The notes below the pieces were generated by a model, which ran no database searches, was not told the origin of the DNA, and saw only the letters and a program-made list of their open reading frames with translations. The position numbers and the translations under genes are program-made. Of a stretch of 64,000 nt of DNA, positions 49,081 through 59,371 are shown one piece after another (within the stretch, counting starts at the first letter, position 1; the number at the start of each line of letters is the position of its first letter). The DNA is from Cryptomeria japonica (Eukaryota; Streptophyta; Pinopsida; Cupressales; Cupressaceae): assembly GCF_030272615.1 (NCBI RefSeq), contig NC_081414.1:237260233-237324232 (forward strand). The letters run 5' to 3'.

Positions 49081-51662
49081 TCAAATTTCGCTCCTGACCC
49101 TTCCAAAGGGTCCAGAGCGAAATTCTCCACAAGACATTCTACTTTGACCAAAACCTAGAACTAATGCATTGCTAGGCTTGAATGAAGGCAAAAGCACTTG
49201 TTTGAATGAAGAAATGCGAAAAATGAAGTCAGGATCATGGCCTAAGGTGAATTTCGCTCCTGACCCTTCCAAAGGGTCCAGAGCGAAATACATATTTCCT
49301 CTATTTTTCTCCTTAGCTTGACCAAGTTTGTAGACTTTTGAGGCATAATTGAGAAGGTTTGATGCAACTTTGCCTTGGACAAGAGATTTTAGACCTTGGG
49401 ATGATGGATTCTAGCCTGGGAGAGGAATTTCGCTCCTGACCCTTCCAAAGGGTCCAGAGTGAAAATCCTTATAACCCTCATTTTCCTTCCTTGTTTTGGA
49501 TGGGCGTTGGTTTATTAGGCATTGTGTGTGAGTCTTGATGTGTTCTTGCCTTGAGAAGTGTTTTGAAAAGTGAGGATCTTGTCCAAAATAGGAATTTCGC
49601 TCCTGACCCTTCCAAAGGGTCCAGAGTGAAATTCTTCATAAGCCTCATTTGCTCCCTTGTTTTGGATACCAACCTTGTTCCATGGGCGAATTTGGGAAGG
49701 AAATAACATGTCTCTGCCTTCTGAGGTGATGGAACGTAGAAATGTGAAGGATTTTCGCCAAGATTAGGAATTTCGCTCCTGACCCTTCCAAAGGGTCCAG
49801 AGCGAAATTCACTATAATCCTCTTTTGCTACCTTGAATGGGCTTAAAACCTGGTTCCTCAAGTGGAAACCAATCTATATTTGCCTCTAGGAGAAGATTGA
49901 AGTTTGAAAAATGAGCAATTAAAGCCTAAATCAAGATTTTCGCTCTTGACCCTTCCAAAGGGTCTAGAGCGAAAATCAACCTAAGACTCATTTCTTGCCT
50001 TATTTGACCAAATTTTGATTTGCAAGGCATTTTGAAGGGAAGAGTAGACATGTTTGGACGTTGGAAATGTTTGAAAGCTTTGAAAAAATGAAGGATTCTA
50101 GCTAAGAAGGTGAATTTCGCTCCTGACCCTTCCAAAGGGTCCAGAGCGAAATTCCTTGCAAGCCTATTCTTTTGACCTTGTTTTGGCTTAAGACCTTATC
50201 CCTTGGGTGAAGGATGATGTTTAGGTACCTCTTGAGGTGATTTTGAGTTGGAAAAAGGAAGAATCAAGCCCAAATCATGATTTTCGCTCCTGACCCTTCC
50301 AAAGGGTCCAGAGCGAAAATCCTCCTAGACCTCATTTCCTTCCCTATTTGACCAAATTGTGATGTCCAAAGCATGTTGAAAGGGGAAATGGACATGATCT
50401 TGCCTTTGAGAGTGTTTGGAAGTTGTGAAAATGAAGGATTTTAGCCAGGAAAGGAAATTTTGCTCTTGACCCTTCCAAACGGTCCAGAGCGAAATTCCTT
50501 ATAAGCCTACTTTTTGACCTTTCTTGGACATGAAACCTTGTTCCTAGGGCAATGAAGGATGAGATTCTACCTTGCAAAGAAGTTTCAAGTTGAAAGAATG
50601 ATGATTTTGGGTCAAGAATGAGAAATTCGCTCTTGACCCTTCCAAAGGGTCCAAAGCAAATTTTCTCAAAACCTCTCTTTGCTATCAATTTTTTGCTAGA
50701 TCAAGTGTGGGCTAAGGTATAATCAAGGAGAAGTTGCCCCTGAGAGTGACTTTAAGTTGCTAGAAACCATGAAAGATGAAGGAATTGAGCCTAAAAATGA
50801 TTTTCGCTCCTGACCCTTCCAAAGGGTCCAGAGCGAAAATCCTAAAAACCAAAGTCAAACCTGGACAAGGGTGAGAGAAGTCATTTGGATTGCCTTAGAG
50901 TGAATTTTGGTCGCCAAGAATGGAAATTTTGAAGCCAAATGAGAATTTCGCTTCTGACCCTTCCAAAGGGTCCAGAGCGAAATTCTTAAGATCACCCTTT
51001 TTCCTTGCAAATCAAGTCAAGATTTTGGTTTTTATGACCTGGAGAGGAGTGAGGCAAGGTGTTCTAAGTCTTGGAGGTAATTTGAAGTTGAAAGGATGGT
51101 GAAATAGCCCTAAAACAAGATTTTCGCTCCTGACCCTTCCAAAGGGTCTAGAGCGAAAATCCTAAAATCTACCTATTCCTTTCAAATTTATGCTAAGTTA
51201 TGCCTAGACCAAGGTAAAAGATGCCCTTGTGATTGCCCTTAAGTCGATGGTTGTCTGCAGAAGTGATGATTTTAGGCCAGAAGAGGAAATTCGCTCCTGA
51301 CCCTTCTAAAGGGTCCAAGGCGAAAATCCTTCAATCACCTATTTTGCCTTGCAAAATCAAGATAAACCTGGGTTGGATGAGAGAAGAAAAGTGTTTCCTT
51401 GCCTTGTGAGGTGGATTGAAGTTGAAATGATGAAAAAAATGAGCTACAAACAAGAAATTCGCTCCTGACCCTTCCAAAGGGTCCAGAGTGAAAAACACTA
51501 AAACCATCCTTTTCTCCAAATTTTATGCTAAGTCAGGCCTGGACTAGGGTGAGAAAAGCTATTTGGAATGCCTTGGAAAGATGTTTGACCTTCAAAAATG
51601 TGAATTTTGAGCTAAAGTTGGAATTTCACTCCTGACCCTTCCAAAGGGTCCAGGGTGAAATT
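49081..51662 (+). repeat. Array of 16 hairpin modules, about 170-bp spacing
   Basis: Core reads TTTCGCTCCTGACCCTTCC followed by AAAGGGTCCAGAGCGAAA: arms TTTCGCTC/GAGCGAAA and GACCCTT/AAAGGGTC with a 2-nt mismatch step. Copies lie near 49086, 49255, 49428, 49592, 49769, 49937, 50114, 50282, 50457, 50627, 50803, 50944, 51121, 51289, 51460 and 51626. The spacers share a weak similarity (CCTTG, GTTTGAAG words) but are far less conserved than the cores. Confidence 0.93.
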
Positions 51663-51826
51663 CTTATAGGGTCTGTTCCTGGAGAAAATCTTGGGCAAGT
51701 TTCATGTTGATATCTTCTTGTTGATGATTTAAGGTATAAAATGCTATGTTGAAATGAATTTATTATGTGTCCTTAATCATCTTTTTGTTTGTCTTGCAGT
51801 TAAAAGGCGACCAGGGAAAGACAAGG

Positions 51827-51976
51827 ACGACCTTCTCTAGTCCGGCATCAAGAAGGACGACCTTCTCTAGCCCAGCATCATCAAGGACGACCTTCTGCAA
51901 CCCAGCATCATCAAGGACAGCCTTCTCTAGTTCAGCATCATCAGGGACGACCTCTTCCAGTCCAGCATTCGAAAGA
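51827..51976 (+). repeat. Five-copy 30-bp tandem repeat
   Basis: Units of the form GACGACCTTCTCTAGTCC plus GCATCATCAAG, five in a row, with changes mostly at single bases. One frame reads through all five as a 10-residue repeat (TTFSSPASSR). It sits between the hairpin array and the TATA box of X2. Confidence 0.9.
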
Positions 51977-52400
51977 AAGGTACACCATCCATCCTGCACA
52001 TCAAAGACAAAGGAGGTCAGAGCAAGGGTCCGTTGGAGAAGCAGACAGTTTCAGAAGAGTTAACTAAAGTTAGCTTCTCAGCATCATCAAATTGAATATC
52101 TACCAAGTTGTAGGTGTCAGACAAGGTGGCATCCTAGTCATCACTCCTCCAGTCGGGTTGGTCCACCTCAGCGTGTCCAGATTCAATGTACCCGACTCAT
52201 CAAAGATGACACAAACTTCGATGTACCTACCCCAGTTATCCATTGGTCGAATATTTCAGAGAAGACATGTGTCCAAATAATGCAATTATTTCATTGGCCA
52301 AAATTGAGTTTGTTGTAACAAACCCTAATTAGGGTTTTCATTGTAAAATCTCGGCCATTGATCTCAAGTTGATCTGAGCCATCGAATTGTATTAAGGGCG

Positions 52401-52410
52401 CTATATAAGC
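52401..52410 (+). promoter_or_regulatory. TATA box of X2
   Basis: CTATATAAGC, 878 bp before the unit end, preceded by CTCGGCCATTGATC. Nearly the same promoter as X1. Confidence 0.65.
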
Positions 52411-53279
52411 CTTGGCTCCTCAGTTTGCAATCTCTAATAATGGTTAGTCAATAGTTGATAGTAGGTGAATAGTTAGCTAATAGTGAATAGTCAGTTGATA
52501 GAATAGCAATTAGAGTAGAATAGCAAGAGAAGGCAAAGATTGTTGCCAAGATGTTGTTGTAAAAGACTTGTAAAACTTCATTGAAGAAATGGTGAAATCT
52601 ATGGGTCGATTCAACAATTTGCATGGTCTTTATACTTCTCAGATTTGATTTCATGTTATTAGATGAGTGGAAGAAATGTGTTTGATTGATGGTGAAATTT
52701 GTATATCCATACTACTAGCAGTTTGTTGATTGCAGACTTGCCTTGTGTAGTCAACTGGAATCATTCAGCTTAAGCTTAACTTCAATTGTCGCTTCTTCAT
52801 TGATATGCATCAACCTGATGGTGTCTATGCTTATAGTGATGATCTGAACATCATAAAGCTTTCCTCCGAAGATCGTACTAACCTTGTGGAGATGGTCCTG
52901 GGATGTCAAAACAAGACTTAGTTAGAATTTCACCAAAGGTTATTCATTGCTCCTACATTCTTAGTGTCAGAATTAGATCCTTTCCTCGCCCTCATCCTTT
53001 TTCTTTTTTTTTCAAAATCTAGGCTAGTGAAATCTTGTGATTCTAGCAAATCAGACATTCAGGTCATCGAGTGTAAGTTCCCTTGTGATTCCAGCAAAAT
53101 CACATCATACCACAAAAAGCTTATCCACTAGTAGAGATCCTACATAACAGGAACCTTGAAGCTTCTCCGATTGACCCTTCCGCGATATCTTCAGCATTCG
53201 GGAGCTTTATTCAAGAGAGGATAAGGTACCTTTAGGTATTTTATTCTGTGTTTGGTCGTGTACAAAATACACATCAACA

Positions 53280-55398
53280 AATCCCAAAGCTTGTATCCTT
53301 TCACACTATAACTGTATCCAATGAATATACATTTAACAACTTTGTTATCCAATTTTTTCCGCTTCTCCTTTGGCACATGAGCATATGCCTCACAACCAAA
53401 AACTCTCAGATGACTAAGTGAAGGCTTGTGGCCCGACCACGCTTCCATTGGCGTTTTATCAACAAGAGCTGATGTAGGAGACCTGTTTATCAGGTAACAG
53501 GTAGTGGCTACAGCTTCAGCCCAGAATTTTTGTTCTAGACCAGCACCACTTAGCATACTCCTAGCCTTCTCCATCAAGGTCTTGTTCATTCTTTTTGCAA
53601 CTCCATTCTGTTGTGGAGAATACAGAGTTGTCTTCTGTCTCTTAATACCACAATCTTTACAAAATGTGTCAAAATCATTGGAGCAATATTCACCACCATT
53701 ATCTGTCCTTAAACATTTTATCTTCTTTCCAGTTTGCAACTCAACCATTGCTTTAAATTCTTTGAAACGACTGAAAACTTCAGCTTTACTCTTAAGAAAA
53801 TAAACCCATGTTCTTCTACTGAAATCATCAATGAAAGAAACATAATAAACTGATTTACCAATAGAAGGAACATCAACTGGACCAAATACATCCGAATGGA
53901 TTAGATCCAAAACACTTGAAGATTTATAAGAACTGGAGTAAAACTGAATGCGGTTTTGTTTTCCATAAATACAATGCTCACAAAAATCAAATTCAAGATT
54001 GCAATCATTCAACCCATTAACAAGGTTTTTATTTTTCAAAGTTCATAGACCCTTCTCACCTATGTGGCCGAGTCTCTGGTGCCACAACATTGTCTTCTCT
54101 GCAGGCAACTTTGATTTGGTAGACAAAGCACCCTTGGGTACCCAAAAACCATGACCATCTACTGAAAGAGACACCCTCTCCTTTTCCAACATAGTCTTTA
54201 TCACAGTCTTATCATAAGTGCTATTGCACTCAACTGTGCATGCATCAAGCTGGTACAATGTACCCATTTTGCTTCCTCTTGCTATTACCATAGCACCTCT
54301 CACCATTTTCACACCTGCTTTTGAAAACTGTACATGCACACCCGCATCTATTAGTTTGCTAACAGATAACAAATTTCTTGCTAGTCCCGAGATATGCAAG
54401 ACACCATCAAATCTTCTAGTTATACCATCAAAAAAATTAACATGAACACTTCCACGACCAACAGTATCAAGAAAGGAGTTATCACCCAAATACACCTTAC
54501 CACCATCAAACTTTTCATACTTACTAAACCAGTTTCTAATAGGAGTCATGTGGAAAGATGCACCTGAGTCTATCAACCATGCATTGTCACCTGCACGAGT
54601 GGCCAAGGCTGCAATAAAAACATCCCCATCTTCCTTCTCGGACTCAGAATCAGAATCTTGCTTCTTCTTCTTTTTCTTCTTTTCTTCTTTACAGTCCTTT
54701 CGGAAATGTTTGGGCTTTCCACAATTCCAGCAAATTGCCTTGGACTTACCAGGAGATTTTGATCTCCCCTTATTCTTGGACTTAGAATGGCCATCTTGCT
54801 TTTCATTCTTGCTTCTTTCTTTTGGTCTTCCTCGAATACTCAAAGCCTCTTTGGCATTCGGAGAAACCTTCCTTCTCATCTCCTTAGAAAGTAGAGAACC
54901 AACAACATCCTCCATCTTCAAGACAACTGCAGTGCTCCCTATGGCCATCTCAAGGCTGTCACATGAGTCTGGCAACGAACATAGCAAGATTTTGCACCTT
55001 TCTTCTTCATCCATTGGTACCGTAACTGAGGTCAACTGAGTCACCAACATATTAAAACTTTCCAGATACTCAGAAATTCGTCCACCTTCTTCCATTCTCA
55101 AGGAATGCAACTTCTTCCTCAAGAAAATTTTATTCACAAGTGAATTTGCTTGGTAGATCTCACTTAGCTTCTTCCAAAGCTTCTTTGCAGTAGATTCTTC
55201 GTGGACATTAATCAGAATTGAGTCTGCAAGGCACAATCTTATGAGACCTTTAGCTTTTCTATCCATTACATCATATTGTGCAGCTAAAGTCGGATCTGCG
55301 GGCCTCGACTTATTCTCATTGACTGCATCTTCAGCTTCCACATTTCAAAGTTTGTGCCAAAAAACTTCTCTACATCAATCCTCCCTGATATGCTTGCC
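53280..55398 (-). pseudogene. Copia-2 gag, protease and integrase
   Basis: Minus-strand reading from ATG at 55398: gag (ISGRIDVEKFFGTNFEMWKL, then a frame break near 55345), zinc knuckle CWNCGKPKHFRKDC, Lys-rich tract, protease WLIDSGASFHMTP, integrase zinc region LWHQRLGHIG...CEHCIYGKQ, core DDFSRRTW and RTDNGGEY. TGA replaces an Arg codon near 54046. The third catalytic residue is changed: NGVAKRMN where Copia integrases have Glu before Arg, so integration activity would be lost. The reading ends at VKGYKLWD, where X2 is inserted. The order and motifs resemble Tnt1/Tork-type elements (tentative). Confidence 0.9.
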
Positions 55399-55504
55399 AT
55401 CTTTACAATCCTGCAATACAAAAATGAAATACTCTGCACAAGCTCCCACTCAAACCTTGATTAGCTCAAAAAACCTTGTACCCAACAAATAGAACCAAAA
55501 CTGG

Positions 55505-55520
55505 CCAGGCTCTGATACCA
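55505..55520 (-). other. Copia-2 primer-binding site
   Basis: Minus-strand TGGTATCAGAGCCTGG, two bases from the 5' LTR end; complementary to initiator-Met tRNA. Confidence 0.9.
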
Positions 55521-55522
55521 CT

Positions 55523-56225
55523 TGTAAGGAAGCAAAGGTGTGCAGAAACGCTTCCTACGCTAATCTTGAGAGAACGATTATGCAAATTTCAACTTAACTA
55601 TTACAGAGATTACAAGAAGCACATAGAGTAGAAATAAAACAATAAACACATAACACAGTGATTATCGTGGGGAAAACCCATACGGGTGAAAAACCCCACA
55701 CTCTAAAACCTGCATAATGTATTAACAAATCAACAAGAGATTACAACACACTTGCAACACAAGTTCTTACAAGAGCATCACCTCAACTCAAGCTCGGAGA
55801 GACTTCACTAGCATCCTTCTAGCACCCAGCCTTGCAAATCAAACTCCATAATACAAACTCCTCCCCAAGCCCTTATTGTATAGGAATTTTACAACTTGGA
55901 AACCATTTGTGGTTTTACAATACCATGGGCAAAACCTCCATTACACGTGTTGCCCACCCTTGACATTTGTTTTCCCAAGATAAGAAAACCAGGTTAAAAG
56001 TAGTTACTCACGTCCAAACTCTTATCCCCTATTTTTGACCCTCATAACTAACATGAAATGTGTCATATAATCTCTAAAAATGGCCCTCCTATATTATACT
56101 ACGGACAAGGCATCTTTTGACAACTCATATACCTTTTTCCAAGGCACCGACACATGGGAAACCTCCCAACCATATTTGGAACTATTTACTGAAAATTGCA
56201 AGGTTGAGAGACATGTACCTCAACA
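55523..56225 (-). repeat. Copia-2 5' LTR
   Basis: 703 bp; on the minus strand TGTTGAGGTACATG...CTTCCTTACA. Roughly 15-20 differences from the 3' LTR by eye. Confidence 0.9.
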
Positions 56226-56365
56226 CTCTGGACCTTTGACTCCTTAACTCCTCCCTGGTACTGATACTTCAGTTTTTCAACCTTGCGGGGAATGTTAGCT
56301 TTGGAAATCCATGATGTTCCAGTTGCGTTAGGTGCTTTTGAGGACTCTGTCGCTGATTTAGGCAT

Positions 56366-58731
56366 TTATCCTGCAAAACCGGATACGAATTATAAGGCAG
56401 GCCTTGATGCAAAAAATAGGGGCTAGCAGTGCCAGAAGACGGCGTTAGCACCAAAATCATTAAGCAGTCAGATAATTCGTACTTGAAAGCTTTTTAAAAC
56501 AGGCTATTTAATCAATTCAAATTCTGCGTGCTTTAAACGATTGGGATACTGAAAATTGGTCAGTTGGTTTAAGCAACTGGTTTAAGCAAATTCAAAATGT
56601 TGCTCATTATGCTACTGATTTGGAAAAAAGGTTTCAGTTTAAAAGTTCTTTATTTTCAAACTTGTTTTCTCCATTGGATATTAAAGGGAGATTCAAACGT
56701 CTTAGGGGGGCTTGGAATGGTGCTCCAATGTTTTAGTTTAGGCTTGAAATTTCTAATACTTCTCCAAGCTTACATTTTCGGCTGGAGGGCCGATTTGATA
56801 ATGTGCCATTGTTGACTTTGAGCAAGTTTAAAATTTTATCATTCCATTTGTTGCTGATGATTAAAAATCGCAAATGTTTACTGATATCCTGAACCGTTAA
56901 GTTTTCGGACTTGCTTGCTTTAAGTGTTTCGAGTGTATTTGGAAAAAAGATTTTTTGTTTTGCAATTTATACCAAAATCCTAAAATTTGCCTAAGTCTCA
57001 AATTTTCGGTTGAAGGCTGAATTTGGCAGATAACTAATTGTTTCCTAGGTTTAAGTTCAGTTTTCACAATTTACTTCGCAAGTTAACCCTAGGTAAAAGA
57101 AATGTGATCATTGCAAATCTTTAACCATGTGAAGGACAAATGTTAACTTACCTGGCAGCGTAGTTGAAAAGATTATGGACTGTGAATGATGGTCTTCCTT
57201 TGCGTTTTTGTAGAACACAGGCTACCTTTTTCTTTTACTCCTTTTGCCTTGTATCAACATGTCAATTCCTTTGCCGTTTGAAAACACGACCTTAGCGTCA
57301 CGACTCAAGAAGATCTTGACATTTTTCCACAAAATGCATGATTTATACTACAAACTTCAGGCCACTTGAATAAAGTGTGTGATTTTTTGTAAGCAGACGT
57401 TTTTAACTTTTGTAATTTGGCCTTCAAATCACATACATCACACGATTTCGTCTTTGGATGATTTCACGAACTTCTCCTTTCCGAAATTCGGGCGAATTGA
57501 AGAAATGGCAAGGGTTTTGGGCGATTCTTGCTTGTCCTATCGACTCCTTTATCCTATGATTTTGCCTTGTTCAATTTCGGTCTCCTTGGATGGTGTTTTC
57601 GGCTAAAAAGCATGACCTAGGTGAAATGTGAACTTAGAATCTGATGACGCAATTATAAACCTTTCATTAATTTCAGCCTAGGTCGTGAAAATGCGAACTT
57701 GCGGTGCTTTTAGCTTCCAAGCTAACTCTACAAACTTCTATCTTATTTTCAGCCAAGGAGTGCTTTATGGGAGTTCATATTGATTTTTGCCAAAATGACT
57801 TCTTCACACGATTTTATTTCACATCTTTTCATTTTCGGCCCAGATGGTTGAAATATGCGACTGGGATGTTTAGCCTCCCTCTTGTTTTTTGGGCCTCTCT
57901 TTAGTTTTCAGGCCCCTAAGTTCTTTTGTGAGATTTAGTGATTTTCGGTTGAATGGCCTATGTTGCGAGTTTTAATGAATTTTGGGATTTCTCTTTTTTC
58001 TGCCCGATTTATACTCATTTCTTTTTCGTCATAAATGACATTTGCGAATTTGAACTTTTAGGCTCCTACGTCAGTTTTGTAAATTTTAAACATTTTCATC
58101 TTTTTCGGCTCAAATGGATAGTTTAATGCAAATTTTGCTTCATGGACTGTCAATTTTGGGCTAGTAGGCCGAATTTTGAACTCTTCCTTGCATTTCAGGC
58201 TAGTAGGGCAAATTTTGAGTTTAATGAATTTCAGTTTAGGAGGCAATTTTGTGAGCCTTTTAACCTTTGCTTTGTTTCTCACATTTCGGCCTATCAAGCC
58301 AATTTTCAAACTTTTGAATGCATTTTGGTTTACAAAGTCGATTTTGAACTTTTGCGTTGTAACGTTTTGGGCCTTAGAGATTTTGAATTTGCATTTTGGC
58401 CTTAGGGGCCAGTTTTGGCTCTAGAGAGGTCTTAAAGACATTTTCAACTCGGCTTAAGGATTATTTCACAAACTTTGAATTTTCACACCCCCTTGGTGGC
58501 TTGGTCATCTGAAATAGATGCAAAATTTTGCTTCTCATTTCCAAGATATAAACACTCCAGTACCCAGAACTTAGGCTAGTCATCCTCTCATCATTCAAAA
58601 ATTTCTTAGCTGATACATCTTCCCTGTACGAATTATTAGGCCTCCTACTCAGGACCTGAGGGAGGACGAGACAAAAAACCAAGTAAAGGGGCGACCCTGT
58701 CGATGACGGGGAGTGTGTGCAAGGCACAATA
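56366..58731 (-). repeat. U3-like and leader part of unit D
   Basis: Minus strand from the dyad-bearing tip (58731) to the ORF start. Rich in GGCCGAAA/GCCGAAAAT words, as in S1 and S2. Near the ORF a TATA-like GATTAAATAGCC (plus 56502-56513) is followed by TATCCGGTTTTGCAG directly before GATAAATG, which looks like a splice acceptor at the start codon. Several short frames occur; none is supported. Confidence 0.6.
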
Positions 58732-58734
58732 GAC

Positions 58735-59227
58735 TGTAAAGCATCCCCCGCCGGAAAGTGGAAGAGGCTAGCTTGCCGCCTACATTTAATATTTGTAATT
58801 TTATCCTCCCACCGCATAAGCGGTAGAGTGATATTTTGTTTGTAATGGTCTTTCCCTCTGCATAAGCGGTTGAGTTGAGCTTGTAAGTGTTCAGTTCTCT
58901 CGCTGAAATATTACGGTAGAGTGGTTCGTGCTTGGTTTTGTTCTTGTTCTCCTTGATTGTCTTACCGCCAAGCTTTCTAGTTTTCTATTCCCGCTTGAAA
59001 GTGGAAGGGGTTGGCTTGCCGCCCGTTATTGTAATAAGCATTTTCAGAAGTTTGTATCTAACGATCCCTTGCTACCGTATGCTCTCACCCTCCCAACTTG
59101 GGCTCTTGGTGATCAAAAGGTGTTGGGTTCCTTTCAGCTGGTTTAGATTTCATTATTTTAATCCTAACGGGTGTTGGTGTGTTTGCAAAATTGTTAAAAA
59201 TAAAAAAAAATTGTTGGGAATATTAGA
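58735..59227 (+). repeat. Gypsy-2 5' LTR
   Basis: 493 bp with TGTAA...TTAGA ends, matching the TGTAA...TTACA type of the other Gypsy LTRs here. It contains two copies of a GAAAGTGGAAG(A/G)GG...GGCTTGCCGCC motif and two GCATAAGCGGT motifs. Confidence 0.6.
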
Positions 59228-59228
59228 G

Positions 59229-59241
59229 TGGTATCAGAGCC
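59229..59241 (+). other. Gypsy-2 primer-binding site
   Basis: TGGTATCAGAGCC, one base after the LTR end; initiator-Met tRNA complement. Confidence 0.9.
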
Positions 59242-59371
59242 ACTCTTCCTACCAGCCTGTGTGACAGAAGGTTTCCATGAGCGACAGAGATATCAGATAC
59301 TACAATCAGGAACATAGAAGGCAACAGTTTTAGATACCGTCAGTGTCAGTAGAGGAAACTTTTTTAGAAGT

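Larger units (their letters stand above)
48500..53279 (+). mobile_element. Unit X2: 4.8-kb TG...CA unit inside Copia-2
   Basis: Starts TGTTGTGACGTACTCACACA at 48500 and ends ACATCAACA at 53279; flanks GATCC (48495-48499) and AATCC (53280-53284) match in 4 of 5. The 5' tip is nearly identical to X1. It carries 16 hairpin modules (49081-51662), a 30-bp tandem repeat (51827-51976), a TATA box at 52401 and the family terminal module. It separates Copia-2 integrase from the RT part. No coding frame is supported. Confidence 0.88.
41615..56225 (-). mobile_element. Copia-2: decayed Ty1/Copia element, split by X1 and X2
   Basis: Two 703-bp LTRs (41615-42317 and 55523-56225) in direct orientation, a primer site at 55505-55520, and minus-strand coding pieces in the correct Copia order. 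The D reading frame resumes on both sides (GTCCCACACACT / CTCTGGAC), proving insertion into D. LTRs differ at a few percent of sites by eye. Coding is heavily mutated. Confidence 0.9.
34237..56365 (-). pseudogene. Unknown protein of the TG...CA units, copy D (split into four pieces)
   Basis: Minus-strand pieces 56365-56226, 41614-41129, 38154-36082 and 35172-34237 are collinear with copy A over its whole length. ATG at 56363-56365 has the same GGATAAATGCC context, and the net length is about 3,620 nt against 3,636 in A. Three insertions separate the pieces. Conserved blocks: VTLLSRVMGL, MTSYLVYMF, SKFDWA, EHFPRKCFDH, RREYSRLSVQQM, LAQKTTAEFEGVRD. Several small frame breaks and stops are present. 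It is much diverged from A and B, so it serves as an outgroup showing which parts of the protein are kept. Confidence 0.8.
33143..58731 (-). mobile_element. Unit D: full-length ORF-bearing TG...CA unit with nested insertions
   Basis: On the minus strand it starts TATTGTGC at 58731 and ends GTCAACA at 33143. Plus-strand flanks GACCG (33138-33142) and GACTG (58732-58736) match in 4 of 5 positions. Removing S3, S2 and Copia-2 leaves about 7.1 kb: a U3-like part of about 2.4 kb, an ORF of about 1,206 codons, and a terminal module. It has a 5' dyad TGTGC-CTT-GCACA and a second near-dyad (CCCCGTC...GACAGGG). No internal LTR copy, primer site or pol motif of its own is seen. Confidence 0.83.

Noticed and set aside
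49081-51662. CRISPR-like array
   Set aside because: Repeat-spacer regularity is superficial: spacers are about 130 bp and share similarity, there are no cas genes, and the array lies inside a plant LTR-type unit.
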